Assembly (NCBI GenBank): GCA_051878315.1
Contig: JBJEJW010000039.1
Coordinates: 1 to 55,421 of the forward strand
From: W0P28-013 sp051878315
Lineage (GTDB): Bacteria; Bacteroidota; Bacteroidia; Bacteroidales; Paludibacteraceae
Reading direction: 5' to 3'
DNA length: 55,421 nt
Shown here: piece by piece, positions 8,354 to 16,617 of the stretch
Numbering within the stretch: position 1 is the stretch's first letter
Layout: the number at the start of each line of letters is the position of its first letter
Position numbers and translations under genes: made by a program
The notes under the pieces: model-generated
Databases searched by the model: none
What the model saw: only the letters and a program-made list of their open reading frames with translations
What the model was told of the DNA's origin: nothing

Positions 8354-8764
8354 TTATTTACTAATGTCTGTCAATTGGAATGCACTATCGAACTCCAACT
8401 CCACATCGCCCGACAACTCAACCTCGTAGCCACCGGTACGACGGCTCCACTCTATTTTCTGAATGCGGTTATTGGGAAACGCCTTACGAATGCGGGTCAA
8501 CATGGCTTCGGGTACAGCCGTATCGGGGATGTTACCCTCTTTTTCGGCATCCATCTCAATCCACCGGCCGTGTGCAGTAAATTCCAATTTGGTGAAATCG
8601 TCAAGCACGACGTCGAATCCGATTTTAGAATTAACCATCAACACCGATCGTTCAGGGAAAGCCTCTTCGATGAAACGCACGGCTTGTTCGGGCAGCGTTT
8701 GGGCAAAAGCTGCCACCGAAACAGCCACAAATGTGGCGATCAGGGTAATTTTTCTCATGTCCAT
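8354..8764 (-). CDS. PepSY-like periplasmic protein
   Basis: A 136-residue exported protein with a signal peptide (residues 1-22, ending AAFAQ). It has two similar alpha-beta units, each a helix followed by strands (PEQAVRFIEEAFP and PEAMLTRIRKAFPNN begin the units), as in the PepSY-like family common in Bacteroidota. That family has no established catalytic role and probably binds ligands or inhibits partners in the periplasm. Its position between the acyltransferase and ketosynthase genes suggests a periplasmic task for the lipid or polyene product, perhaps the place LolA-like carriers hold in other aryl-polyene clusters; this is inference. Confidence 0.7.
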   Translation of the reverse strand: MDMRKITLIATFVAVSVAAFAQTLPEQAVRFIEEAFPERSVLMVNSKIGFDVVLDDFTKLEFTAHGRWIEMDAEKEGNIPDTAVPEAMLTRIRKAFPNNRIQKIEWSRRTGGYEVELSGDVELEFDSAFQLTDISK

Positions 8765-8777
8765 TGTTCAATATTTT

Positions 8778-10139
8778 TTAGTTTAACATATTCAACTTGG
8801 CATACAAGCGGTCGCGAATATCTTTCAAGGCTTTAAATTTGGCACAACGACCGTGTGTCAAGAAACGCCATTCGCGCACCGTACGGCGCATCCATTTATA
8901 GTCGTACCACGCAAACATAGCAATAGCCGGGAATAATAATACCCACACTGCGGCCTGCCACCACCAGCCGAATACACAACCGGCGACGAGCAATGTAACC
9001 AGTAAAAACAGCGGGACAAATACCAAAACGTTCAATATCAGTAACAAACTATTGGTAAACATTTTATCTGTTTTCAAGAACAGTTTTGGCAAATTGTAAC
9101 AAAATATGCCGGGCCACAATGACACTAACCACAGTGGTAACAATGCAATTTGCGCCAACGATTTGGCACAAGTAGCTACCACGCAAGGTTTGCGGTCGAA
9201 ACAATCGTTATCCAAGCGTTGCCGATCGAGCCCTTGCTGCAAAGCGCGAGCATCGTCGAATATCTGTTGTACGAATTCCGGCTGTTCGGCTTTGGCGCGT
9301 TCGATAGCCGCGAACAAATCGCGGTCGCTTTCGAGTTTATCGGGCAAATAATTTGGGTTGCGACCATGATTCGAAGCGTAGGTTACACCGTATGTATTGC
9401 GTATGGTATCGATGGCATCGTAGTTGTCCAAATCGGTGATATTGAGCATCATACCTTCGATTTGCGCGCGCACCAACTTGTTGACTTCGCGCTGTGCCGT
9501 ACGCGGTTTCGTTTTGTAGAGTTCGTAGTACGGTTTCAGCGAAATTGGCGTGCCAAACTTTACCATGAAATCTTCTTGCAAGCCGAAATAACTCGAATAG
9601 TGGTTACAACACGGCAAAATCAGTATATCGGTCTGGAAATCGTTCATTTCGGCAGTTTGGAAAGCCATACGCGTGTATCCGTACGAAAATTCGCCCAACC
9701 AACGTTTATCCTGATGCGTACCTTCGGGATACATGATAAGGCGTTGGCCTTTCAACAATTCGCCACCCGATATGCGGATGGTTTCTTCGTTTTTGGCAAG
9801 CGATTCGGCCCCTTCGGTATGCAGGCGGAATGCCGGCAACATGCCTATCCATTTGAAAAACGAGGCCAATTTTTTGTTCCACGCAAATACATCGCCGCGC
9901 GCAATGACGTATGGGTGTGTGTCTATCTCCAGACTCAGCAATAAAGCCAACGGATCGTTGGCGCAATTCTGATGATTCGACACAATCAGCACCGGCGTGC
10001 CAATAGGCGGTACGGCTTCTTTGTTCACCGCATACATGTGCCTATACAACAAACGATTATGCAAAAAACGCACATACCGTTTGAATAAGCGGTATCCCTG
10101 ACTTGGACGTAACTCTTTGTTTGTGCTATTATTCGACAT
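8778..10139 (-). CDS. PlsC-type acyltransferase with C-terminal membrane domain
   Basis: A 453-residue membrane-bound acyltransferase of the lysophosphatidic-acid acyltransferase fold. The catalytic His-Asp motif is NHQNCANDP (His56, Asp62), and the acceptor-binding block is YPEGTHQDKRW around residues 137-147. The C-terminal third adds three hydrophobic segments, unlike a minimal PlsC of about 240 residues. It likely moves an acyl chain from ACP or CoA onto a glycerol-phosphate or another head group. Within this operon it may attach the ketosynthase product to a lipid. It lies 13 bp after the TetR gene. Confidence 0.8.
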   Translation of the reverse strand: MSNNSTNKELRPSQGYRLFKRYVRFLHNRLLYRHMYAVNKEAVPPIGTPVLIVSNHQNCANDPLALLLSLEIDTHPYVIARGDVFAWNKKLASFFKWIGMLPAFRLHTEGAESLAKNEETIRISGGELLKGQRLIMYPEGTHQDKRWLGEFSYGYTRMAFQTAEMNDFQTDILILPCCNHYSSYFGLQEDFMVKFGTPISLKPYYELYKTKPRTAQREVNKLVRAQIEGMMLNITDLDNYDAIDTIRNTYGVTYASNHGRNPNYLPDKLESDRDLFAAIERAKAEQPEFVQQIFDDARALQQGLDRQRLDNDCFDRKPCVVATCAKSLAQIALLPLWLVSLWPGIFCYNLPKLFLKTDKMFTNSLLLILNVLVFVPLFLLVTLLVAGCVFGWWWQAAVWVLLFPAIAMFAWYDYKWMRRTVREWRFLTHGRCAKFKALKDIRDRLYAKLNMLN

Positions 10140-10152
10140 GACGTTTTTTTTA

Positions 10153-10743
10153 TTAAACTTTGATTAAATCGTACAGATATTTATAAGATGTTTCGACAAA
10201 TCGGGCATCGTCCACGAAATTGGTATTCCAGCCCGATTCATAAGAGTCTTTGATGTTGACAAAGAATGATGCGACTACTTCGACATTGATATCGGCACGC
10301 ACCTCGCCGACCACCATGCTATTGCGGATAGCCTTGGTCCACAAACTGATGGTACGTTGACGCAACACATCAATTTTTTCGCGAAATCCGGTATATTTCA
10401 TCATAGCGACCAACAGCATCGAAGAATAGTTGGCCAACACCACTTGCGGATTATCGACAGTATGCAGATATGCACATTTGTTGTGCAACAAATCCATACG
10501 CGACTCCAACATCTGACTTAACAAAACCGTATCCGGCATATCAAGCGTTTGCTCCAATGCGTTGACGAAATATTTATCGATAACGGCACAAAACAACGCA
10601 CTTTTATCTTTGAAATAGTAATACAACGTCGCACGACCAATGCCCAACTGCTCTTGCAAAACAGAAATGGACACGCCCGAATAACCACGCAATAAGTATT
10701 GCTCGAACGCTTTTGAAACGATATAGTCGCGGTTGATTTTCAT
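10153..10743 (-). CDS. TetR/AcrR family transcriptional regulator
   Basis: A 196-residue regulator. The N-terminal helix-turn-helix (residues 5-50, with YSGVSISVLQEQLGIGRATLYYYFKDK) is canonical, and the helical C-terminal part is the ligand-binding and dimer domain. As the first gene of the acyltransferase-ketosynthase-ACP operon it probably represses its own transcription until an acyl compound binds. A symmetric site suited to such a dimer lies upstream at 10816-10831. Confidence 0.88.
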   Translation of the reverse strand: MKINRDYIVSKAFEQYLLRGYSGVSISVLQEQLGIGRATLYYYFKDKSALFCAVIDKYFVNALEQTLDMPDTVLLSQMLESRMDLLHNKCAYLHTVDNPQVVLANYSSMLLVAMMKYTGFREKIDVLRQRTISLWTKAIRNSMVVGEVRADINVEVVASFFVNIKDSYESGWNTNFVDDARFVETSYKYLYDLIKV

Positions 10744-10797
10744 TCGTTACCTATTCCTAATACATCCCGATACGTTTTTTACATCGAAATCGGTCTG

Positions 10798-10831
10798 CAA
10801 AGATACAACTTTTTTTCGAACATTCATTCGA
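10798..10831 (-). promoter_or_regulatory. Promoter of the TetR operon with candidate operator
   Basis: On the minus strand TATCTTTG (10805 to 10798) is a perfect -7 element. At the position expected for the -33 element lies the inverted repeat TCGAA-N6-TTCGA (10816-10831). A TetR dimer bound there would block the promoter. The -7 match is clear; the operator assignment is inferred from symmetry and location. Nothing else is seen in the 277 bp between TetR and queA except the upstream elements of queA. Confidence 0.4.
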
Positions 10832-10939
10832 TAATTCTCTTTTTTGACATTATGCTTTTGGCAATAACATCGCAACAGACTCATTTACAACGTGATAAAT
10901 AACAAAAAAGTTATCAACAAAAATGTAAAAAAAGATGGT

Positions 10940-10976
10940 TTTGTAGTGTCTGTTCCATAAAAAACTTGTATTTTTG
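10940..10976 (+). promoter_or_regulatory. Candidate queA promoter
   Basis: TATTTTTG at 10969-10976 fits the TAnnTTTG -7 element, 44 bp before the start codon. The nearest TTTG (10940-10943) is 25 bp upstream of it, further than usual, so the -33 element is weak. No riboswitch-like fold was recognised in the short leader. Confidence 0.35.
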
Positions 10977-11020
10977 CGTCGCCAAAATATCACGATAACG
11001 TCAATACCTACTATTGCCCG

Positions 11021-12250
11021 ATGACTATGCCAAAACATATCCGCATTGCCGACTATGACTATCCGTTGCCTGACGCGCGCATTGCCAAATATCCGTTGAG
11101 CGAGCGCGACCACAGCAAACTGCTTGTATGGAACGACAATGCCATAACCGAAGCCCATTTTTACGATGTACCGGATTTTCTGCAAACAGGCGATTTGCTC
11201 ATCTACAACAATACACGCGTTATTCAGGCACGACTCCATTTTCACAAAGAAACAGGTGCGCAAATCGAAATTTTTTGCTTAGAACCCCACACACCGAGCG
11301 ATTATTTACAGGTGTTTCAAGAAACAGAAACATGTATTTGGAAATGTCTCGTTGGCAATCTAAAAAAGTGGAAAGACGGCGTACTGACGCAAACACTATT
11401 GATAAAAGGCGAATTTGTACAATTTCAAGCCGAACGGCTTGCAGCCGATACCGGCATGACACACGATATACGTTTTAGTTGGCACAACGACAACATCACG
11501 TTTGCCGACATTTTGGAACATTTCGGCGAGTTGCCTATTCCGCCCTATCTGAACCGCGCCACCGAAGAGAGCGACAAAACGACGTATCAAACCGTTTATT
11601 CCAAGATTGACGGTTCGGTAGCTGCACCCACAGCCGGACTGCATTTCACCAAAGACGTGATACGTCGCCTCACCCTCAACGGCGTGCACGAAGACGAAGT
11701 AACATTGCACGTTGGTGCCGGTACATTCCAACCTGTCAAATCGGAGGAAATTGGCGAACACGCCATGCACCGCGAAATCATATCCGTCAGCAAAACCACC
11801 ATCAACGACATTCTGAAAAACCTTGACCATGTAGTAGCCGTCGGCACTACATCGGTACGCACACTCGAGAGCCTCTATTATTTAGGGTGTCACATCCTGA
11901 GCAATCCCGAAACGCCCGACCTGACCGTTACACAGTGGGAGCCCTACGAAAGTACCTACACATTGACCACAACAGAAGTGCTGCAAGCCATTGTCGATTA
12001 TCTGACACGTAAACATTTGCCGGCCATCGAGGCTGCCACGCAAATTATGATTGTACCGGGATTCAAATTCCGAATCGTGCGCAAAATGATAACCAATTTT
12101 CATCAACCCAAAAGCACGTTGTTGCTGTTGATTGCGGCTTTCGTTGGCGACGACCATTGGCACGAAATCTACGATTATGCGCTAACACACGATTTTCGTT
12201 TTTTGAGTTACGGCGATAGTTCGTTACTTATACGACCGCATGAAGAATAA
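11021..12250 (+). CDS. queA: S-adenosylmethionine:tRNA ribosyltransferase-isomerase
   Basis: A 409-residue QueA that transfers and isomerises the ribosyl part of AdoMet onto preQ1 in tRNA to make epoxyqueuosine. Conserved blocks are IAKYPLSERDHSKLL, LLIYNNTRVIQARL, PIPPYLNR, GSVAAPTAGLHF, LHVGAGTFQPVKSE, GTTSVRTLES and TNFHQPKSTLL. It is about 50 residues longer than E. coli QueA, mostly through an insertion of about 40 residues between GTTSVRTLES and the TQIMIVPGF block. The first codons (MTMPKH) allow a start at 11021 or 11027. It and the following transporter lie on the plus strand between the two halves of the minus-strand lipid locus. Confidence 0.93.
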   Translation: MTMPKHIRIADYDYPLPDARIAKYPLSERDHSKLLVWNDNAITEAHFYDVPDFLQTGDLLIYNNTRVIQARLHFHKETGAQIEIFCLEPHTPSDYLQVFQETETCIWKCLVGNLKKWKDGVLTQTLLIKGEFVQFQAERLAADTGMTHDIRFSWHNDNITFADILEHFGELPIPPYLNRATEESDKTTYQTVYSKIDGSVAAPTAGLHFTKDVIRRLTLNGVHEDEVTLHVGAGTFQPVKSEEIGEHAMHREIISVSKTTINDILKNLDHVVAVGTTSVRTLESLYYLGCHILSNPETPDLTVTQWEPYESTYTLTTTEVLQAIVDYLTRKHLPAIEAATQIMIVPGFKFRIVRKMITNFHQPKSTLLLLIAAFVGDDHWHEIYDYALTHDFRFLSYGDSSLLIRPHEE

Positions 12251-12258
12251 GGAATAAC

Positions 12259-13221
12259 ATGAATGTCATCGCCTTTGTCAAGAAATGGACATTACCCATA
12301 GCCATGATAACCGGTGCTATCGGTTATTTTGTGTTAGCCAAACTACCACTATTTGCGCCGGCTAAGCCTGCTATCAACGAGGTGATTACCATACTGACGC
12401 CAACACTCATCTTTGCACAATTACTATTATCGTTCTGCAAGATTGATCCGAAAACACTCCGACCACATGGTTGGCACGGTTGGTTACTGATATTCCAAGC
12501 AGCGACATGTTGCATGATGGCCGCATTGCTTTTGTGGTTACCAATATCCGATTCGTATCGTGCTGTTTTTGAAGGAATTATGGTCTGCCTTGTATGTCCG
12601 ACCGCCACTGCCGGTGTAGTCATTACCGGCAAATTAGGCGGCAACACGTCGAGTTTACTCACCTACACCCTATTATCCAACATTATGGCGGCGATTTTGG
12701 TACCATTGATATTTCCATTGGTCGAGCCTCATGCCGGACTGACATTTATTGCAGCCTTTTTCCGCATTTTAGGCAAAGTGTTCCCGCTTTTATTAGCACC
12801 TTTTCTATTAGCCTTATTGTTCAGATATTGTCTGCCGCGCCTACATCAATTACTATTGCGCTATTCGTGGTTGGCGTTCTATTTGTGGGCGGTGTCGCTT
12901 ACCATCGTAACCGGTCAGACAGTGCAATCGCTCGTTACAAGCAGTGCCGACTTGTGGACCGAAATGCTCATTGCATTAGGTGGTTTAGTCGCTTGCGTAC
13001 TGCAATTTTGGATTGGCAAAAAAGTCGGGACTGTGTATAACGACCGCATCAGTGCCGGACAATCGTTGGGACAAAAAAACACCATTTTGGCCATTTGGAT
13101 GGCCTATTCGTATCTGAATCCGTTGGCGTCAGTCGGTCCCGGCAGTTATGTCATTTGGCAAAATTCGTTCAATTCGTGGCAACTGTGGAAACAAGCCAAA
13201 ACGACACCATCTAAAAAATGA
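12259..13221 (+). CDS. BASS-like (bile acid:sodium symporter superfamily) transporter
   Basis: A 320-residue polytopic membrane protein with about nine hydrophobic segments. The motifs VCPTATAGVVITGKLGGN (around residues 112-130) and QKNTILAIWMAYSYLNPL (around 273-291) resemble the crossover regions of bile acid:sodium symporter relatives common in Bacteroidota. It probably imports or exports an organic anion, but the substrate cannot be told. It follows queA after 8 bp and is probably cotranscribed; a link to queuosine precursor transport is tempting but unsupported. Confidence 0.65.
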   Translation: MNVIAFVKKWTLPIAMITGAIGYFVLAKLPLFAPAKPAINEVITILTPTLIFAQLLLSFCKIDPKTLRPHGWHGWLLIFQAATCCMMAALLLWLPISDSYRAVFEGIMVCLVCPTATAGVVITGKLGGNTSSLLTYTLLSNIMAAILVPLIFPLVEPHAGLTFIAAFFRILGKVFPLLLAPFLLALLFRYCLPRLHQLLLRYSWLAFYLWAVSLTIVTGQTVQSLVTSSADLWTEMLIALGGLVACVLQFWIGKKVGTVYNDRISAGQSLGQKNTILAIWMAYSYLNPLASVGPGSYVIWQNSFNSWQLWKQAKTTPSKK

Positions 13222-13225
13222 ACGT

Positions 13226-13259
13226 AAAAAACAAACAGACTGAAATTCGGTCTGTTTGT
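13226..13259. terminator. Terminator between convergent transporter genes
   Basis: Arms ACAAACAGAC (13231-13240) and GTCTGTTTGT (13250-13259) form a perfect 10-bp stem with a 9-nt loop. On the minus strand it is followed by a T-run, so it ends the MMPL operon; the plus-strand T-tract is weaker but probably also used. Confidence 0.8.
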
Positions 13260-13265
13260 TGTAAA

Positions 13266-15770
13266 TCAATTCGTTGTATTGTCTTTCGTGTTTTTGAACC
13301 GCGGTTTGCGTCCAAACCGGCGCGCAAAAAATTTGCTGTTGGCCAACAAACGGAATAACCACGGCTGCAGCGTATAGGTTATCAGCACAGTAGAAGTCAT
13401 GCCAATGAGCGTGCTCACCCCAACCGACCGCAAAGCCGGATGTGTGGCAAACAATAGCGACGTAACCACTACCAGCAACACAAATGCCGAGAGCGAAATG
13501 GCCGTTTTGTGATACATCAGCAAATGTGTATCGTTACGGCGCGTATCGGCCAGCAAACCATCCATCACAAAAATGCTGTAATCGACACCGACACCGAATA
13601 TAAACGAAGAGATGACAATGTTGATCAAATTGAATTGCAAACCGCATATTCCCATCACGCCTTCCACAATATACCAACTCAAAAACATTGGTAAAAAGGC
13701 CAATAAGGCTCGCGACAAACTTTTGAACGACACCAATAATACCACAAACACAAACAACGACGAAATGAGCAACACGATATTAAAATCGTCGTTGACAATA
13801 CGCACCATATCGTTGGTGTAATAAAATGGGTCGATAACAACCGTATGTCGTTCGGCCGCAATGGCATCGTTTACTTTTTGCCGTTCTGATTCTGGCATCA
13901 ACACGGAAGTAAATACCATATATTGGCCACCGGTTTCTTCCACAAAATTGGATAAAAGGCTCTCGGGCAGTACGCCGGCTTCGACCAATGACGCCGGAGC
14001 ATAATCGGCTTCGAGCAACGTAAAAAACGGTTCAAACAACATGGCATCCAAGCCATTGCGTTGCGCGGCTTGTGCCACTTTGTGCCGCACATCCGACACG
14101 CGCTGTTCACTCCAATACTTTTCCCATGTGTCAATGCGCTGTTGCTGTTCGGATTCGGTGAGCAATAACGCTGATACGTTCGTGAAACGCGCCACGATTC
14201 CTTCGCGCTCCAACGAATCGCACACACGCACAATGGCACCACTGTACGTCAAAGCCGAATCCAGCGTTTCGGCCGTTGCAGCATAATACATCGAAGCACA
14301 ACCATTATTGTTTTTGTCGGCATACAACGCCTGCGAACGCAACACTTTCGGCTCGTTGTAACCAATATGTTTCAAATCGCTGTCGAATGTTACCCACGTC
14401 GAAGTATAAAAACAAACCGCACACACCACCAAGATAAACGCTATCAACCATTTGTTACGATCCAACGGATAACTATTGATTTTGTCGAGCAGTGCAAACG
14501 CTTTGGCCGAGTGGTCTAATTGTTTTGGACCAAAGAAATGCGGTAAAAATATCAATGCGAACAGCGTCGTTCCAATCAATGCAAACGAAGCGAACAAACC
14601 GAAATCTTTCAACAAATCGCTCTGTGTAAACAACAAACCTGCAAATGCGCCAATGGTCGTCAAGCAGCCAAGACACACCGGCGTCGATTGGTCTTTGAGC
14701 AGTTGAATCGGGTCGGCAACATACTTGGAGTGTGTCAGCACATGCAGGCAATAACTCAACGCTACACCCAACACGATAGCCCCGATGCCGACCGCCAACA
14801 ACGACATAGTGCCCTTAATCCAATACATGCACGCCAACGAGAAAAATGCGCCATATACCACCGGCGACAACAGCAAAAGCAGGGTCGATTTAGTTTTGAA
14901 ACTCCATGCCACAACGATGCAAATGATAATCAACGATAAGCCTATCGTCAGCAACAAATCTTTTTTAATTTGTCGTGAATTGAAAACGCTCTGCACCGGC
15001 GCACCGTGAAATAAAATCTCATAATCGGGGTTGGCCGTCGTAAATTGTTCTATCTGTTCTTCCAACATATTCACCAAATAGGTACCGGTCTTCGAATCGA
15101 ACGATTCAAAATTAGGCGATAAGAACGCCAATACTACCGTCGAATCGGGCGTAAAGAAGTGACGATTTATCAGGCTGAAACCACCCAAAGCGTTCACTGC
15201 CGATTGGCCTTCGGGCAACAATGCCTTGCGCAATGCCAATGGATCTTGCGTAACCAATTCGGCAACCGAACCATCGACATCGGCCTGCAACATACGCACA
15301 TTTTCGGCCATCTGGATATCTATCGCCTCTTGCGTCAACAAAGCATCGAAACGACTGTAACATGCCGTATCGACCAGCGTTGGCAATTCTTGCAACGCAT
15401 AATCCATGCCCATAAACAATACATCGTCGTCGATACGATACAAAATATTGGACACATAACCGTAAGCAGTATCGCACGTCAGCAATCCATCGACAAACGC
15501 ATCGCAGGCTGCCGACAATTCGTCCGGCGATTTGGCACCATTTTTCGATACAATTTGCAGAAAAATTTTATCTTTCACTCGCAAATTACTGAAAGCCAAT
15601 CCACTCTCTGTGGCTTTGTCCGTTTGAGGCAACAATTTGGAAATATCCTCCTCGTATTGCACTTGCAATCCAAAAGCGACGAACGTCAGCGATGTCAACA
15701 CCAGTACAAGGTACATCACCCACTTGCGCCGTTCAAAAAAGCGATAAATCGGTATAAAAATTCTATCCAT
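13266..15770 (-). CDS. MMPL/RND-superfamily lipid exporter
   Basis: An 834-residue membrane protein with the duplicated RND layout. It has a first membrane helix (about residues 17-36), a large periplasmic domain, five to six helices (about 250-420), a second periplasmic domain (about 465-640) and five terminal helices (about 640-815). The length and two-fold layout match MMPL-type exporters in aryl-polyene clusters, which move lipid-linked products across the inner membrane using the proton gradient. It is the last gene of the CotH-GcvT-thioesterase-dehydratase block and ends at a terminator. Cargo is inferred from context. Confidence 0.82.
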   Translation of the reverse strand: MDRIFIPIYRFFERRKWVMYLVLVLTSLTFVAFGLQVQYEEDISKLLPQTDKATESGLAFSNLRVKDKIFLQIVSKNGAKSPDELSAACDAFVDGLLTCDTAYGYVSNILYRIDDDVLFMGMDYALQELPTLVDTACYSRFDALLTQEAIDIQMAENVRMLQADVDGSVAELVTQDPLALRKALLPEGQSAVNALGGFSLINRHFFTPDSTVVLAFLSPNFESFDSKTGTYLVNMLEEQIEQFTTANPDYEILFHGAPVQSVFNSRQIKKDLLLTIGLSLIIICIVVAWSFKTKSTLLLLLSPVVYGAFFSLACMYWIKGTMSLLAVGIGAIVLGVALSYCLHVLTHSKYVADPIQLLKDQSTPVCLGCLTTIGAFAGLLFTQSDLLKDFGLFASFALIGTTLFALIFLPHFFGPKQLDHSAKAFALLDKINSYPLDRNKWLIAFILVVCAVCFYTSTWVTFDSDLKHIGYNEPKVLRSQALYADKNNNGCASMYYAATAETLDSALTYSGAIVRVCDSLEREGIVARFTNVSALLLTESEQQQRIDTWEKYWSEQRVSDVRHKVAQAAQRNGLDAMLFEPFFTLLEADYAPASLVEAGVLPESLLSNFVEETGGQYMVFTSVLMPESERQKVNDAIAAERHTVVIDPFYYTNDMVRIVNDDFNIVLLISSLFVFVVLLVSFKSLSRALLAFLPMFLSWYIVEGVMGICGLQFNLINIVISSFIFGVGVDYSIFVMDGLLADTRRNDTHLLMYHKTAISLSAFVLLVVVTSLLFATHPALRSVGVSTLIGMTSTVLITYTLQPWLFRLLANSKFFARRFGRKPRFKNTKDNTTN

Positions 15771-15788
15771 ATTCTCTATTTTATACGT

Positions 15789-16160
15789 TTAAGCAAACGA
15801 CGCTTCGCCTTTCAAGTCCATATACACATCGGTACCGCGTCCTATTGTGCCATGCCATTTGATGCCGTTATCCAGCTGATCGACAATGCGAATTCGGACT
15901 TCGACATTGCTGTGTTGCACAGGCGTAACCAACGTCGTCAAGCGACATTGTTGTATGTAGTTGAACAACAATGGCTTCCCTACCACACGTTCGGCACACT
16001 CTTTCAACATTTGTATGTTACACACGCCGGGCGACACCGGTTCGCCGGGGAAATGGCCTTTGTACACATCGCAATCGGTATGCAATGCCACATCGAAACG
16101 CGTAATGTCATCGTTTTCTGATTGCTGATTTGTGATTGAATAATAATTTTTGACCAACAT
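15789..16160 (-). CDS. FabZ/FabA-like hotdog protein with Gln at the catalytic acid position
   Basis: A 123-residue hotdog protein with the dehydratase signature GHFPGEPVSPGVCNIQ at residues 35-50. His36 is the expected catalytic histidine. Fourteen residues later, where FabZ has Glu and FabA Asp, this protein has Gln50. It may therefore dehydrate slowly, act on an unusual substrate, or serve a binding or thioesterase role. It sits between the thioesterase and the exporter with 18-bp gaps and belongs to the same lipid or polyene locus as the ApeP-like dehydratase at 6128-6559. Confidence 0.75.
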   Translation of the reverse strand: MLVKNYYSITNQQSENDDITRFDVALHTDCDVYKGHFPGEPVSPGVCNIQMLKECAERVVGKPLLFNYIQQCRLTTLVTPVQHSNVEVRIRIVDQLDNGIKWHGTIGRGTDVYMDLKGEASFA

Positions 16161-16178
16161 ATTTTTTGTCTTTGATGG

Positions 16179-16613
16179 TTATTTTACAGTTTTGTCTGCT
16201 AATCCATATTGTTGTTTCCACTCTGCAAAAAACGGAGGATTTGCGGGATAAAATTCGCCTTCGCGCGTGGTGAACAACTGTACAGTCGAGGCCGTAACTA
16301 TCAGTGCATCATCACTTTCGCGACGAATTTCGTAGTCAAACAGCAACTTACCGCCAATAGCCGGTTTGAACGTAATGGTAACCAGCAGAATATCGTCTAT
16401 CGAGGCTGTCTGATGATAGCGCAAGTGCATATCGAAAACCGGTGCCAGAAAACCATTTTCGAAAATATGCATATAGCCTAATCCGTATTCGCGTCCGAAA
16501 GCCTCGCGCGCATCTTCCATGTAGCGCACATAGTTACCGTGCCACACCATGCGAATAGCATCGACTTCGGAAAAACGCACTTGTACGCGAATAGTTGTCG
16601 ATAACGTTGCCAT
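16179..16613 (-). CDS. Acyl-CoA/acyl-ACP thioesterase, YbgC/4HBT family
   Basis: A 144-residue hotdog thioesterase. The active-site block VRFSEVDAIRMVWHGNYVRY (12-31) matches the YbgC/4-hydroxybenzoyl-CoA family, with Asp18 as the likely catalytic residue and His25 in the nearby conserved position. It would release acyl chains from ACP or CoA. Thioesterases of this kind are regular members of aryl-polyene clusters. It begins 4 bp after the gcvT stop, so the two are translated from one message. Confidence 0.82.
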   Translation of the reverse strand: MATLSTTIRVQVRFSEVDAIRMVWHGNYVRYMEDAREAFGREYGLGYMHIFENGFLAPVFDMHLRYHQTASIDDILLVTITFKPAIGGKLLFDYEIRRESDDALIVTASTVQLFTTREGEFYPANPPFFAEWKQQYGLADKTVK

Positions 16614-16617
16614 AACG

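Noticed and set aside
10977..11020. preQ1-type riboswitch before queA
   Set aside because: The leader is only about 44 nt and shows neither the expected hairpin nor the A-rich tail in a recognisable form.
15159..16121. 320-codon plus-strand open frame
   Set aside because: It is antisense to the MMPL exporter and dehydratase-like genes, with low-complexity composition and no recognisable motif.
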